The position numbers and the translations under genes were made by a program. A stretch of 64,000 nucleotides of DNA from UBA10364 sp905182675 (GTDB lineage Bacteria; Bacteroidota; Bacteroidia; Flavobacteriales; Schleiferiaceae): the NCBI GenBank assembly GCA_963933975.1, contig CAWVWE010000008.1:15219-79218 (forward strand), written 5' to 3'. This document shows, one piece after another, positions 9,175-19,372 of this stretch. Numbering within the stretch: position 1 is the stretch's first letter; the number at the start of each line of letters is the position of its first letter. The notes under the pieces are model-generated. The model was not told where the DNA came from. It ran no database searches and saw only the letters and a list, made by a program, of their open reading frames with translations.

Positions 9175-12100
9175 ATGAAAATATTTTTTAGCATTTTATT
9201 AGTTTTAACAGCCTTTTCCGCTGCTGCACAGCATACGTTAAAGCTAAAGTCGGGCACCTATCAATTGGCTGAAGGCTCATTTTTACAATTAAACGCCAGT
9301 AAAGTGACCTACGGTGTAGCGCTATGGGACCGACATGTACTTGCCGAAGATAAAAAAGCGTTGGCGGATTTAGGCGTAGAACTCTTTCATTATTTACCTG
9401 AAAACTCATTTGAGGTAAGAATTCCTAAAGGCGTAACATCAGCTCAACTCAAAACAGCAGGTGTATCCTCATTTACAGCATGGACACCTCGAATGAAGTT
9501 AGATGGTCCCATATGTAACACTAATTTCCCTCAATGGGCAGTTTTAAACGATGGCAGAGTGGCTGTACAGTTCTACACCGCACCAGAATTCAATACTCTT
9601 CCTTCTTACTTGAAATTAGTAACGGACTTAAATGATGGCTGGTATAGTGGCGTCTTAACGTCAAGTAAACTTGAGGATTTGGCAAAAAATGAATTTGTTC
9701 TTTTTATACAAGCCATTGAAGAGCCTGGTTCTGCGGAAAACGATAATTCACGAGCGGCCTCAAGGGTAGCTTTTATGCAGCGTGATCAGGGTTTTGACGG
9801 GACCAATGTTGTCGTTGGTCTTGGAGATGATGGTGATATAGGGCCACATGATGATTATCGAGGAAGATTAACCTCACTTGGAGGCACCTCTATAGGCGAT
9901 CATGGAGACCACGTCGCTGGAACCATTTTTGGCGCTGGTAATATTGATCCCGACGGAGCAGGATCTGCCACTGGAGCTACAATGATTTATTATGATTATC
10001 CGAGTAACCTGAGTAACATTGATAGCCATTATAACCTGTATGGTATACGTGTAACAAACAGCTCTTATTCGAATGGTTGTAATGCTGGATATACATCCTA
10101 TGCGCAGCAGATGGATAAGGATATTATTGACAATGTTGCACTAATGCACGTTTTTAGTGCCGGAAATAGCAACGGATCAAACTGTAACTATGGTGCCGGA
10201 TCCCAATGGGGAAATGTTACTGGTGGGCATAAACAAGGTAAAAATGTCGTTGCTACAGCTAATTTGACAAGTTTAGATGTCATTGCAGGCTCGTCATCTA
10301 GAGGACCAGCAGCAGACGGACGTATCAAACCTGATTTAGCAGCGGTTGGAACCAATGTATATTCCACAATAGACGGTAATACTTATGGGTTAAAAACTGG
10401 AACATCCATGTCAGCACCAGGTGTAGCTGGATTCTTTTCAGTGCTCCATAATGCTTTTGATGAGTTGCAAAACGACACAGCAAAAGGTGGCTTATTGAAG
10501 GGGATTGCAATGAATACTGCAGACGATCTAGGGAATAATGGACCTGACTACATCTATGGATACGGAAGGGTGAATGCTCGACGTGCCATTCGTGTCATTA
10601 AGGACACCTTGTTCTTTACCTCAACTGCTTCAACTGGTGATACAACTACGTTCAATATTACCTTACCGAACGGAGTAGAAAGCTTCAGAACTATGTTGTA
10701 TTGGACTGATAAAGAAGGTTCCTTATTTGCTTCGAAGGCTTTAGTTAACAATTTAGACTTTCTGGTCACTGACCTCACAAATAATGTATCCTATCAACCA
10801 TGGGTACTCAATCCCGCGGCTAATGCAACTACCCTCAACAACAACGCTGTTAGAGGATTGGATACTTTAAATAATGCAGAACAAGTCACCATAATGAACC
10901 CTAGTGCTGGTGATTATTCACTTACCGTATATGGCACTAATATTCCCACTGGTCCACAAGAATTTTTCGTCATTTATGATATGGAAGTGGCAGAAGTAGC
11001 ATTAGTCTACCCGCACGATCATGTACCTATGACACCCGGAGCAACCGTAGTTCGATGGGATGGAAAAACAACAGGGCTTACCTGGCAATTTTCCTCTGAC
11101 CATGGTGCTAATTGGTCGAGTCTTTCGTTGAGTACGATTTCCAATCGTCCTATGGCGAATTGGACCGTGCCTAATAATCCGACCGACGGAGCCTACCTCA
11201 GGGTAATATCAGGAACTGATACCTCAACCGCGGGTCCGTTTACAATCATACAACAACCCACCGGTCTTACCTTAGACTGGGTTTGTCCAGATAGTCTTAA
11301 GATCACGATCAGTCCTGTAACCTCCGCAACAGATTATACAGCCTATATATTAGGAACTAAATACATGGATTCTGTTTACACAGATACCATCAACTCCATG
11401 GTAATACCATATTCACCAACTGTAGATACCTGGATTTCAGGAAGTGGTAATTTTAATGGCGCGCCAGGAAAACGAGCGTATGCGATAGAATTACCTGCGG
11501 GAACCTTCGGTTGTCCATTAGCCAGAGATGCTAGCTTAACGGAAATAATTAATCCGCAACTGGTCAGCAGCTGTCAGAGTCAAGTTATTGATATTACGGT
11601 TTTATTGACGAACCCTTCTACCTCTACGGTAGATACCATACCAGTTGCTTATAGCTTTAATGGATCAACAGTTAGAGACACTTTATTCGCATCTCTTTTA
11701 CCGTACGCGGACTCTGCATTTGTGTTTTCAACGCCTATTATTTGGTCCGGAACCAGCAATCAGAATATCACAGCATGGAGTGAAATGAGCGGAGACATGA
11801 ATGCTTTAAATGATACCATTTTCCAAAATATCACCTACTTAAACTCCGTTTTATATAGTATGCCATTTGTGCAAAGTTTCGACAGCTATAATTCGTGTCC
11901 TGTAAACACAAACTGTGGAGGAACAGTCTGTAGCCTTGGTGGAAATTGGAAAAATTTGACCAATGGTACAGAGGATGATATTGATTGGAGAACCAACCAA
12001 GGAGGGACAGCTTCCAGTGGTACAGGACCTGGATCTGACTTTGGCGGAAGCGGTAAGTATTTATATTTAGAAGCCTCAGGAAATTGTGAGTTCCAAGAAG

Positions 12101-13935
12101 CTATACTATATAGCCCATGTGTCGATTTAGGCAGTAGTGTTGCTCCAGAGTTGGATTTTACCTATCACATGTTTGGGTCTAGTACCGGAACATTGACCGT
12201 AGAAATATTCGATGGTACTTTCTGGACTGAAGTTTTCAAGAATAGTGGCAATCAAGGTAACAACTGGATGACTCAAAATATTGACTTGGCCCCTTACATA
12301 GGAGACACTATTATCATTAGAGTGATTGGAGTTACAGGTGGAGGTTACCAAAGTGATATTGCGATTGATCAATTTTCTATTGAGGATCAGATTGGAATCC
12401 CAATTGCAGACTTCAACGCATCTACTACCACCCCCTGTCTTAATACGTCACTCACATTGACTGATCAAAGTGCTAATTCACCATCGAGTTGGAATTGGTC
12501 TATATCGCCCAGCAGCCACACTTTCGTGAACAGTACGACTTCATCCTCTCAAAATCCAGAGGTTAGCTTTAGTAGTTATGGTGCTTATACCATTACTTTG
12601 GTTGCCACCAACTCCTACGGGAGCGACACCATTGTTAAGGTAAATGAAGTCACTGTAATCTCGTTACAAGGTCTTCCCATCGTGGAGACCTTCACAGGGA
12701 ATAGTGCGAGCGACTTTGTGACCATTAATCCTGATGGACAAACTACATGGACTACAACTGATATAGACGGACCTACAGGTGCTAAATCGGGAGCCGTATA
12801 CATGGGGTACTTTAACTATTCCACTACTGGAGAAGTGGATATATTGGAGAGCCCTAAATTTGATATAACTGGATTTAGCCAACCAACCTTACTTTTTGAT
12901 TTGAGCTATGCCCAGTATTCCACTCAATATTTTGATGAACTCGCTGTACTTGTTAGTGAGGATTGTGGAAGCTCTTATGATACCTTATATTTAAAAGGAG
13001 GGACAAACCTGGCTACCACTTCGCCTACAACCACCGTGTATATTCCAAGTAGCCCTGCAGATTGGAGAACTGACACTGTTTCTCTAAGCGCGTTGAATTC
13101 TGATTTGGTTCAATTTCAAATTCTAGGTATCTGTGGGTACGGAAATAATTTGTACTTGGATAACATCCGAGTAATTGACTTGGCAGGCACAGCGTCTTTG
13201 GCAACATTGAACATGCCACCTGTCATCTGTGAAGACGAGTTTTTCACGTTCTCTTTGAACACAACAGATACCACGTTAGATGGAAACTTTACGCTTAATC
13301 GCACGGGATCCAGCTTAACATCAACGTTTCAAGGTATGGGTACCCACACAACACAGTTGACTTCTTCGTCTGACTATAACCTAGAGTATGTATACTACAA
13401 CGCCTATACCTTTGTTGCGGACAGCGTTATTTTAACTCCTGCACCACAATTAAATGCGGCTTACATGTTGAGTCTAGCGGGCGGTTTAACCTATGATTTT
13501 ACTGATGTATCCACGCCTATTCCTACGGCATGGGCATGGGATTTTGGGGATGGAAACACCTCTAGTCAACAAAATCCATCACATACTTACGCTAGCACAG
13601 GGAATTACACAGTACAACTTACGGTAACAACAGACTGCGGTATTGAAAGTACCTCGACCACCTTCAATAACATTGGACTCGATGAAAACGGATTGGAAAA
13701 CGCAGTGTTCTATCCAAACCCTACAGAAGATGTCTTAAACATTGCTCTTGGCCAAAATGAGGGTAGCGCTGTTATTGAAATTTACGATGTCCTAGGCGCC
13801 TTGGTCAGTGTATCAGAATACGCTAATGTGTCAAGCGAAATACGACTTGACTTGAGTTCGTTACCTAGTGGCGTTTATCGTGTATCGCTGCGCACTAATC
13901 ATCGCAGTACGTCTCAAAGCATTAGTAAGATTTAA
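9175..13935 (+). CDS. Secreted S8 (subtilisin-like) protease with PKD modules and T9SS C-terminal domain
   Basis: The 1586-residue protein carries a signal peptide ending AAAQ (residue 19). It has a subtilase domain with Asp near 218 (GDDGD), His243 in GDHGDHVAGT and Ser near 413 in GTSMSAPG, so the triad is complete. Downstream are a P-domain-like region, Fn3-like segments, two MAM/jelly-roll-like modules (about 915-1070 and 1167-1325), and PKD domains at about 1075-1160 and 1430-1500 (WAWDFGDG). The end has a type A T9SS sorting domain (about 1506-1586, FYPNPTEDVLNI...GVYRVSL). It should be exported through the outer membrane by T9SS and act as an extracellular protease. It ends with a 4-nt overlap with the convergent symporter gene. 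Confidence 0.93.
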   Translation: MKIFFSILLVLTAFSAAAQHTLKLKSGTYQLAEGSFLQLNASKVTYGVALWDRHVLAEDKKALADLGVELFHYLPENSFEVRIPKGVTSAQLKTAGVSSFTAWTPRMKLDGPICNTNFPQWAVLNDGRVAVQFYTAPEFNTLPSYLKLVTDLNDGWYSGVLTSSKLEDLAKNEFVLFIQAIEEPGSAENDNSRAASRVAFMQRDQGFDGTNVVVGLGDDGDIGPHDDYRGRLTSLGGTSIGDHGDHVAGTIFGAGNIDPDGAGSATGATMIYYDYPSNLSNIDSHYNLYGIRVTNSSYSNGCNAGYTSYAQQMDKDIIDNVALMHVFSAGNSNGSNCNYGAGSQWGNVTGGHKQGKNVVATANLTSLDVIAGSSSRGPAADGRIKPDLAAVGTNVYSTIDGNTYGLKTGTSMSAPGVAGFFSVLHNAFDELQNDTAKGGLLKGIAMNTADDLGNNGPDYIYGYGRVNARRAIRVIKDTLFFTSTASTGDTTTFNITLPNGVESFRTMLYWTDKEGSLFASKALVNNLDFLVTDLTNNVSYQPWVLNPAANATTLNNNAVRGLDTLNNAEQVTIMNPSAGDYSLTVYGTNIPTGPQEFFVIYDMEVAEVALVYPHDHVPMTPGATVVRWDGKTTGLTWQFSSDHGANWSSLSLSTISNRPMANWTVPNNPTDGAYLRVISGTDTSTAGPFTIIQQPTGLTLDWVCPDSLKITISPVTSATDYTAYILGTKYMDSVYTDTINSMVIPYSPTVDTWISGSGNFNGAPGKRAYAIELPAGTFGCPLARDASLTEIINPQLVSSCQSQVIDITVLLTNPSTSTVDTIPVAYSFNGSTVRDTLFASLLPYADSAFVFSTPIIWSGTSNQNITAWSEMSGDMNALNDTIFQNITYLNSVLYSMPFVQSFDSYNSCPVNTNCGGTVCSLGGNWKNLTNGTEDDIDWRTNQGGTASSGTGPGSDFGGSGKYLYLEASGNCEFQEAILYSPCVDLGSSVAPELDFTYHMFGSSTGTLTVEIFDGTFWTEVFKNSGNQGNNWMTQNIDLAPYIGDTIIIRVIGVTGGGYQSDIAIDQFSIEDQIGIPIADFNASTTTPCLNTSLTLTDQSANSPSSWNWSISPSSHTFVNSTTSSSQNPEVSFSSYGAYTITLVATNSYGSDTIVKVNEVTVISLQGLPIVETFTGNSASDFVTINPDGQTTWTTTDIDGPTGAKSGAVYMGYFNYSTTGEVDILESPKFDITGFSQPTLLFDLSYAQYSTQYFDELAVLVSEDCGSSYDTLYLKGGTNLATTSPTTTVYIPSSPADWRTDTVSLSALNSDLVQFQILGICGYGNNLYLDNIRVIDLAGTASLATLNMPPVICEDEFFTFSLNTTDTTLDGNFTLNRTGSSLTSTFQGMGTHTTQLTSSSDYNLEYVYYNAYTFVADSVILTPAPQLNAAYMLSLAGGLTYDFTDVSTPIPTAWAWDFGDGNTSSQQNPSHTYASTGNYTVQLTVTTDCGIESTSTTFNNIGLDENGLENAVFYPNPTEDVLNIALGQNEGSAVIEIYDVLGALVSVSEYANVSSEIRLDLSSLPSGVYRVSLRTNHRSTSQSISKI

Positions 13936-15356
13936 TTTAAGCGAGAAGGTTTACTAATTGCAAGAAGACCTAAGAAAGTAAACAAGCCGTTATACAACAG
14001 TAACTCAAAGCCTATGGCGTATCCAACAGAGGGTGCCCATAGGCTTAGTTGGTACGTAATAATTGGCGCTGCTATACATACTAATAATACCCACCAACCT
14101 TGTAATCTTCTGTTGGTCATTAATGCCATTGCAAATAAGCCTAGTAACGGACCATACGTATAGCCCGCAGCGGTGAAGAGTCCTGAGATAATGGAATCCG
14201 CCTCTAGGGAATAAATACCCACCATCACTATTAAAACAATACCCATAAATGTAACATATACAGCGTTTCTTGTTTTGGTAGAACCGTTCTGCGAAAGATT
14301 TAAAAAATCAATACAAAAAGCCGTTGTCAAAGAGGTTAATGCGCTATCTGCGCTTGAAAATGCTGCTGCTAAAAGACCTAAAAAGAACAGCACGCCCAGT
14401 GCGGCCGGTAGGCCTTCGCTATTGGCTACTGTCGCAAATAACTTGTCTCCCGTTGCAGTAATACCCTGAATTTCTGCATACTCGCTAAGCATGATTCCGA
14501 GGGATAAAAACAAGAGGTTAACCACGAGCAACGATAACCCCAACAGCACCATGTTTTTCTGTGCATTTACCAACTTTTTAACGGTGAGGTTTTTCTGCAT
14601 CATGTCCTGATCTAACCCTGTCATTGCCACGGCAATAGCTACCCCACCTAATAGTTGTTTCCACCATGCTTTTGCGGTACCCGTTTCAATAAAATACCAA
14701 TCTGGATGCGAGGTGAGAAAAGAACCAAAACTTTGTCCTGGACCAACCACGGCCTTCCCTACATAATAAAAGGCCAGACCTGCTGCAAGAAGCATTAGCG
14801 CTGTTTGCAAAGTATCTGTGATCACAATGGTTGCTATTCCTCCTGAGGCACTATACAAGGCTATTAAGCCCAACAGTACTAATGCAGTGAGGTAAAACGG
14901 TATACCTAGAGCATCGCCGATTAAAATTTGCACTACCATGGTCACTAAATACAAACGGGCAGATGCACCTACTATTCTAGAAAGAAGGAAAAATAGCGAA
15001 CCTACCTGATAGCTCTCTTTCCCTAGTTTCGCACCCAAAAAAGAGTATATACTAATAACGTTATAACGATAATACACCGGAAGTAATACTGCAGCGATAA
15101 CAATATAACCTAAGAAGAAGCCAAAGACCATAGGCATATAAGTCAGCCCCGACGTGCCTGTCCATCCCGGGACGCTGATGAAAGTTACACCGCTCAACGA
15201 GGCGCCAATCATCCCGAAACTTACGAGTAACCAATTCGCGTTTTTATTCGCATTGAAGAAGGATGCATTAGACCCTCCGCGCGATGTTAAAAAGCCTATT
15301 ATCGCCAAAACAGCAACATATCCAAGAAGTATAAGTAAAAAGAGTGTGTTGTTCAT
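13932..15356 (-). CDS. Sodium:solute symporter (SSS family)
   Basis: The 474-residue polytopic inner-membrane transporter has the SSS layout of about 13 hydrophobic segments. It carries a GVTFISVPGW sodium-site region near 55-66, SASGGIATIVITD near 170 and GLDQDMMQKNL, the counterpart of the family GTDQ motif. It lacks the long acidic insert of the symporter at 5019-6674, so the two are separate subfamilies. Substrate is unknown. The start lies only 37 nt from divergent recR. A near-consensus -7 box (CATATTTG on this strand, 15361-15368) ends 4 nt before the ATG. Confidence 0.9.
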   Translation of the reverse strand: MNNTLFLLILLGYVAVLAIIGFLTSRGGSNASFFNANKNANWLLVSFGMIGASLSGVTFISVPGWTGTSGLTYMPMVFGFFLGYIVIAAVLLPVYYRYNVISIYSFLGAKLGKESYQVGSLFFLLSRIVGASARLYLVTMVVQILIGDALGIPFYLTALVLLGLIALYSASGGIATIVITDTLQTALMLLAAGLAFYYVGKAVVGPGQSFGSFLTSHPDWYFIETGTAKAWWKQLLGGVAIAVAMTGLDQDMMQKNLTVKKLVNAQKNMVLLGLSLLVVNLLFLSLGIMLSEYAEIQGITATGDKLFATVANSEGLPAALGVLFFLGLLAAAFSSADSALTSLTTAFCIDFLNLSQNGSTKTRNAVYVTFMGIVLIVMVGIYSLEADSIISGLFTAAGYTYGPLLGLFAMALMTNRRLQGWWVLLVCIAAPIITYQLSLWAPSVGYAIGFELLLYNGLFTFLGLLAISKPSRLN

Positions 15357-15378
15357 GTGACAAATATGCGCAATCCCT

Positions 15379-15386
15379 TACTTTTG
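15379..15386 (+). promoter_or_regulatory. Bacteroidota -7 box for recR
   Basis: TACTTTTG matches TAnnTTTG exactly and ends 7 nt before the recR ATG. No good -33 TTTG is visible at the usual spacing. The expected transcription start falls at or within a few bases of the start codon. Confidence 0.55.
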
Positions 15387-15393
15387 AGCACTG

Positions 15394-16011
15394 ATGAATT
15401 TCTCAAGTAGAAAAATAGAGCAAGCTGTCGAGGAGATTTCTCGCCTTCCTGGAATAGGGAAAAAGACAGCCTTACGACTTGCACTGCACTTGTTACGCAG
15501 ACCTAGCGTACAAACGGAGGCGTTATCAGCTGCCTTGATGGACCTTAGAAATAATACAACGTTTTGTAAAGAATGTCATACCATCTCTGACACAGAAACC
15601 TGCTCAATTTGTCTTTCTCCTAAGCGCGAAAAGAGTATTCTATGCGTTGTAGAGGATGTACGAGATGTTATGGCCATTGAAAATACGGGAGGTTACAATG
15701 GAGTCTATCATGTTTTAGGCGGACTTATATCTCCAATGGATGGCATTGGACCAAGCGACCTTACCATCGGTTCTTTAATAGCTAAGCTTGGAACCGGCGA
15801 AATCAGTGAATTGGTATTTGCACTAAACACCACTATGGAAGGCGATACCACTAATTTTTATTTATACCGTAAAATAAAAGACCTCAACATAAAGCTCACT
15901 ACCATAGCACGTGGGATTGCAGTGGGCGATGAACTGGAATTTGCTGACGAAGTAACTCTAGGCAGAAGCATACAGCACAGAATACCCTACGAACAAAGTT
16001 TATCTCAATAG
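15394..16011 (+). CDS. recR: Recombination protein RecR
   Basis: The 205-residue protein has the full RecR layout. A helix-hairpin-helix is present (LPGIGKKTALRLA, about 18-30). A C4 zinc finger has Cys58, Cys61, Cys70 and Cys73. A Toprim domain begins VVEDVRDVMAIE and includes GVYHVLGG, and the C-terminus has the usual TxIARGIAVGDELE(F/Y)AD motif. RecR works with RecO and RecF to load RecA at gaps. It is followed after 2 nt by a glycosyltransferase gene on the same strand. Confidence 0.96.
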   Translation: MNFSSRKIEQAVEEISRLPGIGKKTALRLALHLLRRPSVQTEALSAALMDLRNNTTFCKECHTISDTETCSICLSPKREKSILCVVEDVRDVMAIENTGGYNGVYHVLGGLISPMDGIGPSDLTIGSLIAKLGTGEISELVFALNTTMEGDTTNFYLYRKIKDLNIKLTTIARGIAVGDELEFADEVTLGRSIQHRIPYEQSLSQ

Positions 16012-16013
16012 AT

Positions 16014-17963
16014 TTGGAACTCAGTATTGTCATAGTAAACTATAATGTCAAGGAATTTTTGACGCAATGTTTGGACAGCATTTTTAAAAGCCAAACGCAG
16101 TACAACTATGAAGTAATCGTAGTCGATAATTCAAGTAGAGATTCCGGTAGAGATGAAATATGCTCCACATTTGAGCATATTACATGGATTGACAATAGTG
16201 AAAATGTCGGGTTTGGAAGGGCGAACAATCAAGGGTTTTCCCGTGCAAAAGGAGTTTACACGCTTATTTTAAATCCCGATACGGTTCTACAAGAAGATAC
16301 CTTAGAGAAATGCATTTCATATTTATTAGCTCACCCAGAAGTTGGTGGTCTTGGCATTAAAGGGCTAGATGGAAGCGGTCAATTTTTACCTGAAAGTAAA
16401 AGAGCCTTACCTACGCCACTTGTTGCCCTTTGGAAAATCACGGGGTTATCAGCTATTTTCCCAAAATCTTCTGTATTTGCTAGGTACCACTTAGGCCATC
16501 TGAGTCCTGAGGAAAACCATGAGGTAGATATTTTAGTTGGTTGTTTCATGATGGTGCCTACACAACTGCTACTGAGCGTAGGTGGCTTCGATCCTCAGTA
16601 TTTTATGTATGGGGAAGACATTGACCTGAGTTATGAACTTCAAAAGACCGGACATAAAAACATCTATTTTTCTGATTCTCAGATTATTCATTACAAGGGT
16701 GAAAGCACAAAAAGGGGTAGTCTAAATTATGTTCGTATGTTCTATAAGGCGATGGTACTTTTCGCTAAGAAGCAATTCACAGGGTCTTCAGCCGCAGCAT
16801 ACAGTTTACTGATTTACTCAGGGATTTACCTTAGGGCAACACTGGCAATCGTTGCACGATTAGGGAAAAGTACATTTACCCCCTTGCTTGACGCCGCAGT
16901 GCTATTCGCTGTCTTAAATACCATCAAATCATATTGGGAACAAAACCACAGATTTATTAATGGTGGTTCCTATCCAGACCTATACACTTATACCATTCAA
17001 GGATCTTACGTGCTTGTTTGGTTGTTTGGCTTATGGTTAAGTGGAGTCTACTTTAAAAATAACCGCCCAATAGTGATGGTACGATCTATGATTGTAACTA
17101 CGCTGTTCATAGGGTTTGCCTACGGACTGCTGCCTGATGAACTTCGTTTTTCTAGAGCACTTTTGCTTTTAGGCGCCCTAGGTGGTCTATCCGCAATGCT
17201 TGGCTGGAGGGCTGTTCTTTCCGTCTTATCTGGTAAGCCCATGTTTGAAGGAGCCACCAAACAACCACGTATCTTATTTTTCGGTTCAAAGTATAGCAAA
17301 GGTGCTCTAGATGATATTCTTCACTCGAGTGGTATTATTCCTTCTTTTTACTGGGAAGAGGTCCCGAATTTCAATAATGACGATTGGTTGCTTAAGCTAC
17401 AGGCATTAGTACGATTGCATAGAATTAACGAGCTCATTGTTGATGTTTCCGAGGTTTCAAATACAAGATTAATATCGATACTCACCTCATTAGGCGAGCA
17501 GACTTCTGTAAAGTCACTCATGCCTGAACAGAAATTTATTATTGGTTCAGACAGCAGCCTAACCCAAGGGACAACCTATCGAAAATCTCAGCAAACCGCT
17601 GACCCTCAATATTTGCGACAGCGCAGGGTATTTGAGATTACAGCAACTTTCCTTGTCGTTTCTTTGGCACCTATGACGTTAGTATGCGCCCTTGCAACAG
17701 GAAGATTTAGCGCTTGGAAGTTGTGGATTCGGTATTCAGGACATATCATGACTGGTGAAAAATCGTTAATTGGCTATTCTAGGTCACTTTCTGAAAAATT
17801 TAATGTTCCTCCTTTACCCCATCCAATTTTTGACATATGCAGTGTTCTTCCCTCAGAATTAGACTATATGCAAAATGCAAGGGCTATTGTTGAAAATTAT
17901 GCAATAGAGGCACGCTTGCGTCAAGACGTATTGCACTTGATGCAATTAAGCAAAAAGTTTTAG
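16014..17963 (+). CDS. Family 2 glycosyltransferase fused to a membrane region resembling a degenerate polyprenyl-phosphate sugar transferase
   Basis: The 649-residue protein begins with a GT2 domain (1-about 240) of the rhamnosyltransferase/WbbL type: VVDNSSRD with Asp38, LNPDT with Asp89, and GEDIDLSYE with Glu201/Asp202. Several membrane spans follow (about 255-410). Next comes a soluble alpha/beta segment (about 420-535) resembling the nucleotide-fold domain of WbaP-like initiating transferases, then another span (about 540-565). A tail with HIMTGEKSLIGYS (577-589) looks like a worn copy of the LxGxMSLVGPRP motif. The only in-frame start near the family N-terminus is TTG at 16014, 2 nt after recR. 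It probably adds a sugar in surface-polysaccharide synthesis at the inner membrane. Confidence 0.8.
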   Translation: MELSIVIVNYNVKEFLTQCLDSIFKSQTQYNYEVIVVDNSSRDSGRDEICSTFEHITWIDNSENVGFGRANNQGFSRAKGVYTLILNPDTVLQEDTLEKCISYLLAHPEVGGLGIKGLDGSGQFLPESKRALPTPLVALWKITGLSAIFPKSSVFARYHLGHLSPEENHEVDILVGCFMMVPTQLLLSVGGFDPQYFMYGEDIDLSYELQKTGHKNIYFSDSQIIHYKGESTKRGSLNYVRMFYKAMVLFAKKQFTGSSAAAYSLLIYSGIYLRATLAIVARLGKSTFTPLLDAAVLFAVLNTIKSYWEQNHRFINGGSYPDLYTYTIQGSYVLVWLFGLWLSGVYFKNNRPIVMVRSMIVTTLFIGFAYGLLPDELRFSRALLLLGALGGLSAMLGWRAVLSVLSGKPMFEGATKQPRILFFGSKYSKGALDDILHSSGIIPSFYWEEVPNFNNDDWLLKLQALVRLHRINELIVDVSEVSNTRLISILTSLGEQTSVKSLMPEQKFIIGSDSSLTQGTTYRKSQQTADPQYLRQRRVFEITATFLVVSLAPMTLVCALATGRFSAWKLWIRYSGHIMTGEKSLIGYSRSLSEKFNVPPLPHPIFDICSVLPSELDYMQNARAIVENYAIEARLRQDVLHLMQLSKKF

Positions 17964-18018
17964 GAAGCGGAATAGCGGACATTTTGCCGTAAATTAGGGG
18001 CATAAACCTAAAGATTCA

Positions 18019-19338
18019 ATGGCTCAGTTTGAATTAATCCTACCCAAGATGGGTGAATCCGTTGCAGAGGCAACGGTCACTACTTGGTTGAAAAACGTTG
18101 GTGACGCTATAGAGGCTGAAGAAAGTGTCGTAGAAGTCGCAACGGACAAAGTCGACAGTGAAGTTCCTTCACCCGTAAGTGGAACCCTAGTGAAAATCAT
18201 TACAGATGTAAATGATATTGCACTGGTGGGAACGGCTATTGCTATTATTGAAACCGATGAAGACAACAGTAGCTCTCCTACTCCACCTATCCCAGCTAAA
18301 GAATCAGCTCCTGCAGCTGCAGTTGACATTGAGCAACAAGTAGCCAGTGCCATAACATCATTAACTGGTGCTGAGGATATTGTCAAATCATCTAATGGTC
18401 GGTTCTATTCGCCTCTTGTTCGCGCAATGGCTAAGGAAGAGGGAATAGGTCAGTCAGAATTGGATGTTATCAGCGGAAGCGGCAAGGAAGGCAGAGTAAC
18501 TAAGAAGGATATTCTTGCTTACATAGCTTCCGGGAAATCACGATCCGTTGCAGCAGCTCCAATTTCTAAACCAGCTCCCACTGCTAAGGTAGAAGCTCCA
18601 AGAACATCACCTCCTGTTATCGCTTCAGCGGGAGATGAAATCATCGAAATGGACAGAATGCGCAGGCTGATTGCTGACCATATGGTAAATTCGGTTAGAA
18701 CCTCTCCGCATGTAACTAGTTTTGTTGAAGCTGATCTCACGAAGGTGGTTCAATGGAGAAACAAAGTCAAAAATGAATTCCAAAAAAAGCATGGTGAGAA
18801 AATCACATTCACACCTATAATCATGGAAGCTATCGTAAAGTCCATTCAAGACTTTCCGATGATTAATGTTAGTATCGATGGTACCAATATTATCAAGCAC
18901 AAGAACATTAACGTGGGAATGGCAGCAGCACTTCCTTCTGGAAACTTAATTGTTCCAGTCATAAAAAATGCGGACCAACTAAGTCTTTTAGGCTTAACAA
19001 AGGCCGTAAATGACCTTGCTAATCGCGCACGCAACAATGCATTGAAGCCTGATGAAATCTCCGGGGGAACTTATACCCTAACCAATGTGGGCACCTTCGG
19101 TAATGTTATGGGCACGCCTATAATCAACCAACCTCAAGTGGCTATTATGGCCGCAGGAGCCATTCAGAAAAAACCTGCTGTTGTAGAAACTCCAGAAGGC
19201 GATATGATTGCGGTCCGTCATAAAATGTTCTTAAGTCATAGCTATGACCATAGGGCTGTAGACGGTGCTTTAGGAGGCATGTTTGTGAAGCGCGTTGCGG
19301 AATACCTCGAGGCTTGGGATTTAAATCGTGAGATTTAA
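18019..19338 (+). CDS. 2-oxo acid dehydrogenase E2 component (dihydrolipoamide acyltransferase)
   Basis: The 439-residue subunit has a lipoyl domain (1-about 78) with the lipoylated lysine in EVATDKVDSEVPSP (Lys44). An Ala/Pro-rich linker follows, then a peripheral subunit-binding domain (about 135-168, SPLVRAMAKEEG...GRVTKKDI). The catalytic domain (about 205-437) ends with HSYDHRAVDG (His411, Asp415). A single lipoyl domain and the GESVAEATVTTWLK start resemble branched-chain or general 2-oxoacid dehydrogenase E2 rather than pyruvate-specific forms. E1 and E3 are not adjacent. The gene starts 55 nt after the glycosyltransferase and ends at a strong terminator. Confidence 0.92.
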   Translation: MAQFELILPKMGESVAEATVTTWLKNVGDAIEAEESVVEVATDKVDSEVPSPVSGTLVKIITDVNDIALVGTAIAIIETDEDNSSSPTPPIPAKESAPAAAVDIEQQVASAITSLTGAEDIVKSSNGRFYSPLVRAMAKEEGIGQSELDVISGSGKEGRVTKKDILAYIASGKSRSVAAAPISKPAPTAKVEAPRTSPPVIASAGDEIIEMDRMRRLIADHMVNSVRTSPHVTSFVEADLTKVVQWRNKVKNEFQKKHGEKITFTPIIMEAIVKSIQDFPMINVSIDGTNIIKHKNINVGMAAALPSGNLIVPVIKNADQLSLLGLTKAVNDLANRARNNALKPDEISGGTYTLTNVGTFGNVMGTPIINQPQVAIMAAGAIQKKPAVVETPEGDMIAVRHKMFLSHSYDHRAVDGALGGMFVKRVAEYLEAWDLNREI

Positions 19339-19372
19339 ATCCTGTGTTTTCAATCAGATAGTGTACTTTTAT

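Noticed and set aside
18024..18386. Long opposite-strand frame within the E2 gene (120 codons)
   Set aside because: It is a shadow of the E2 coding frame with no recognisable protein features.
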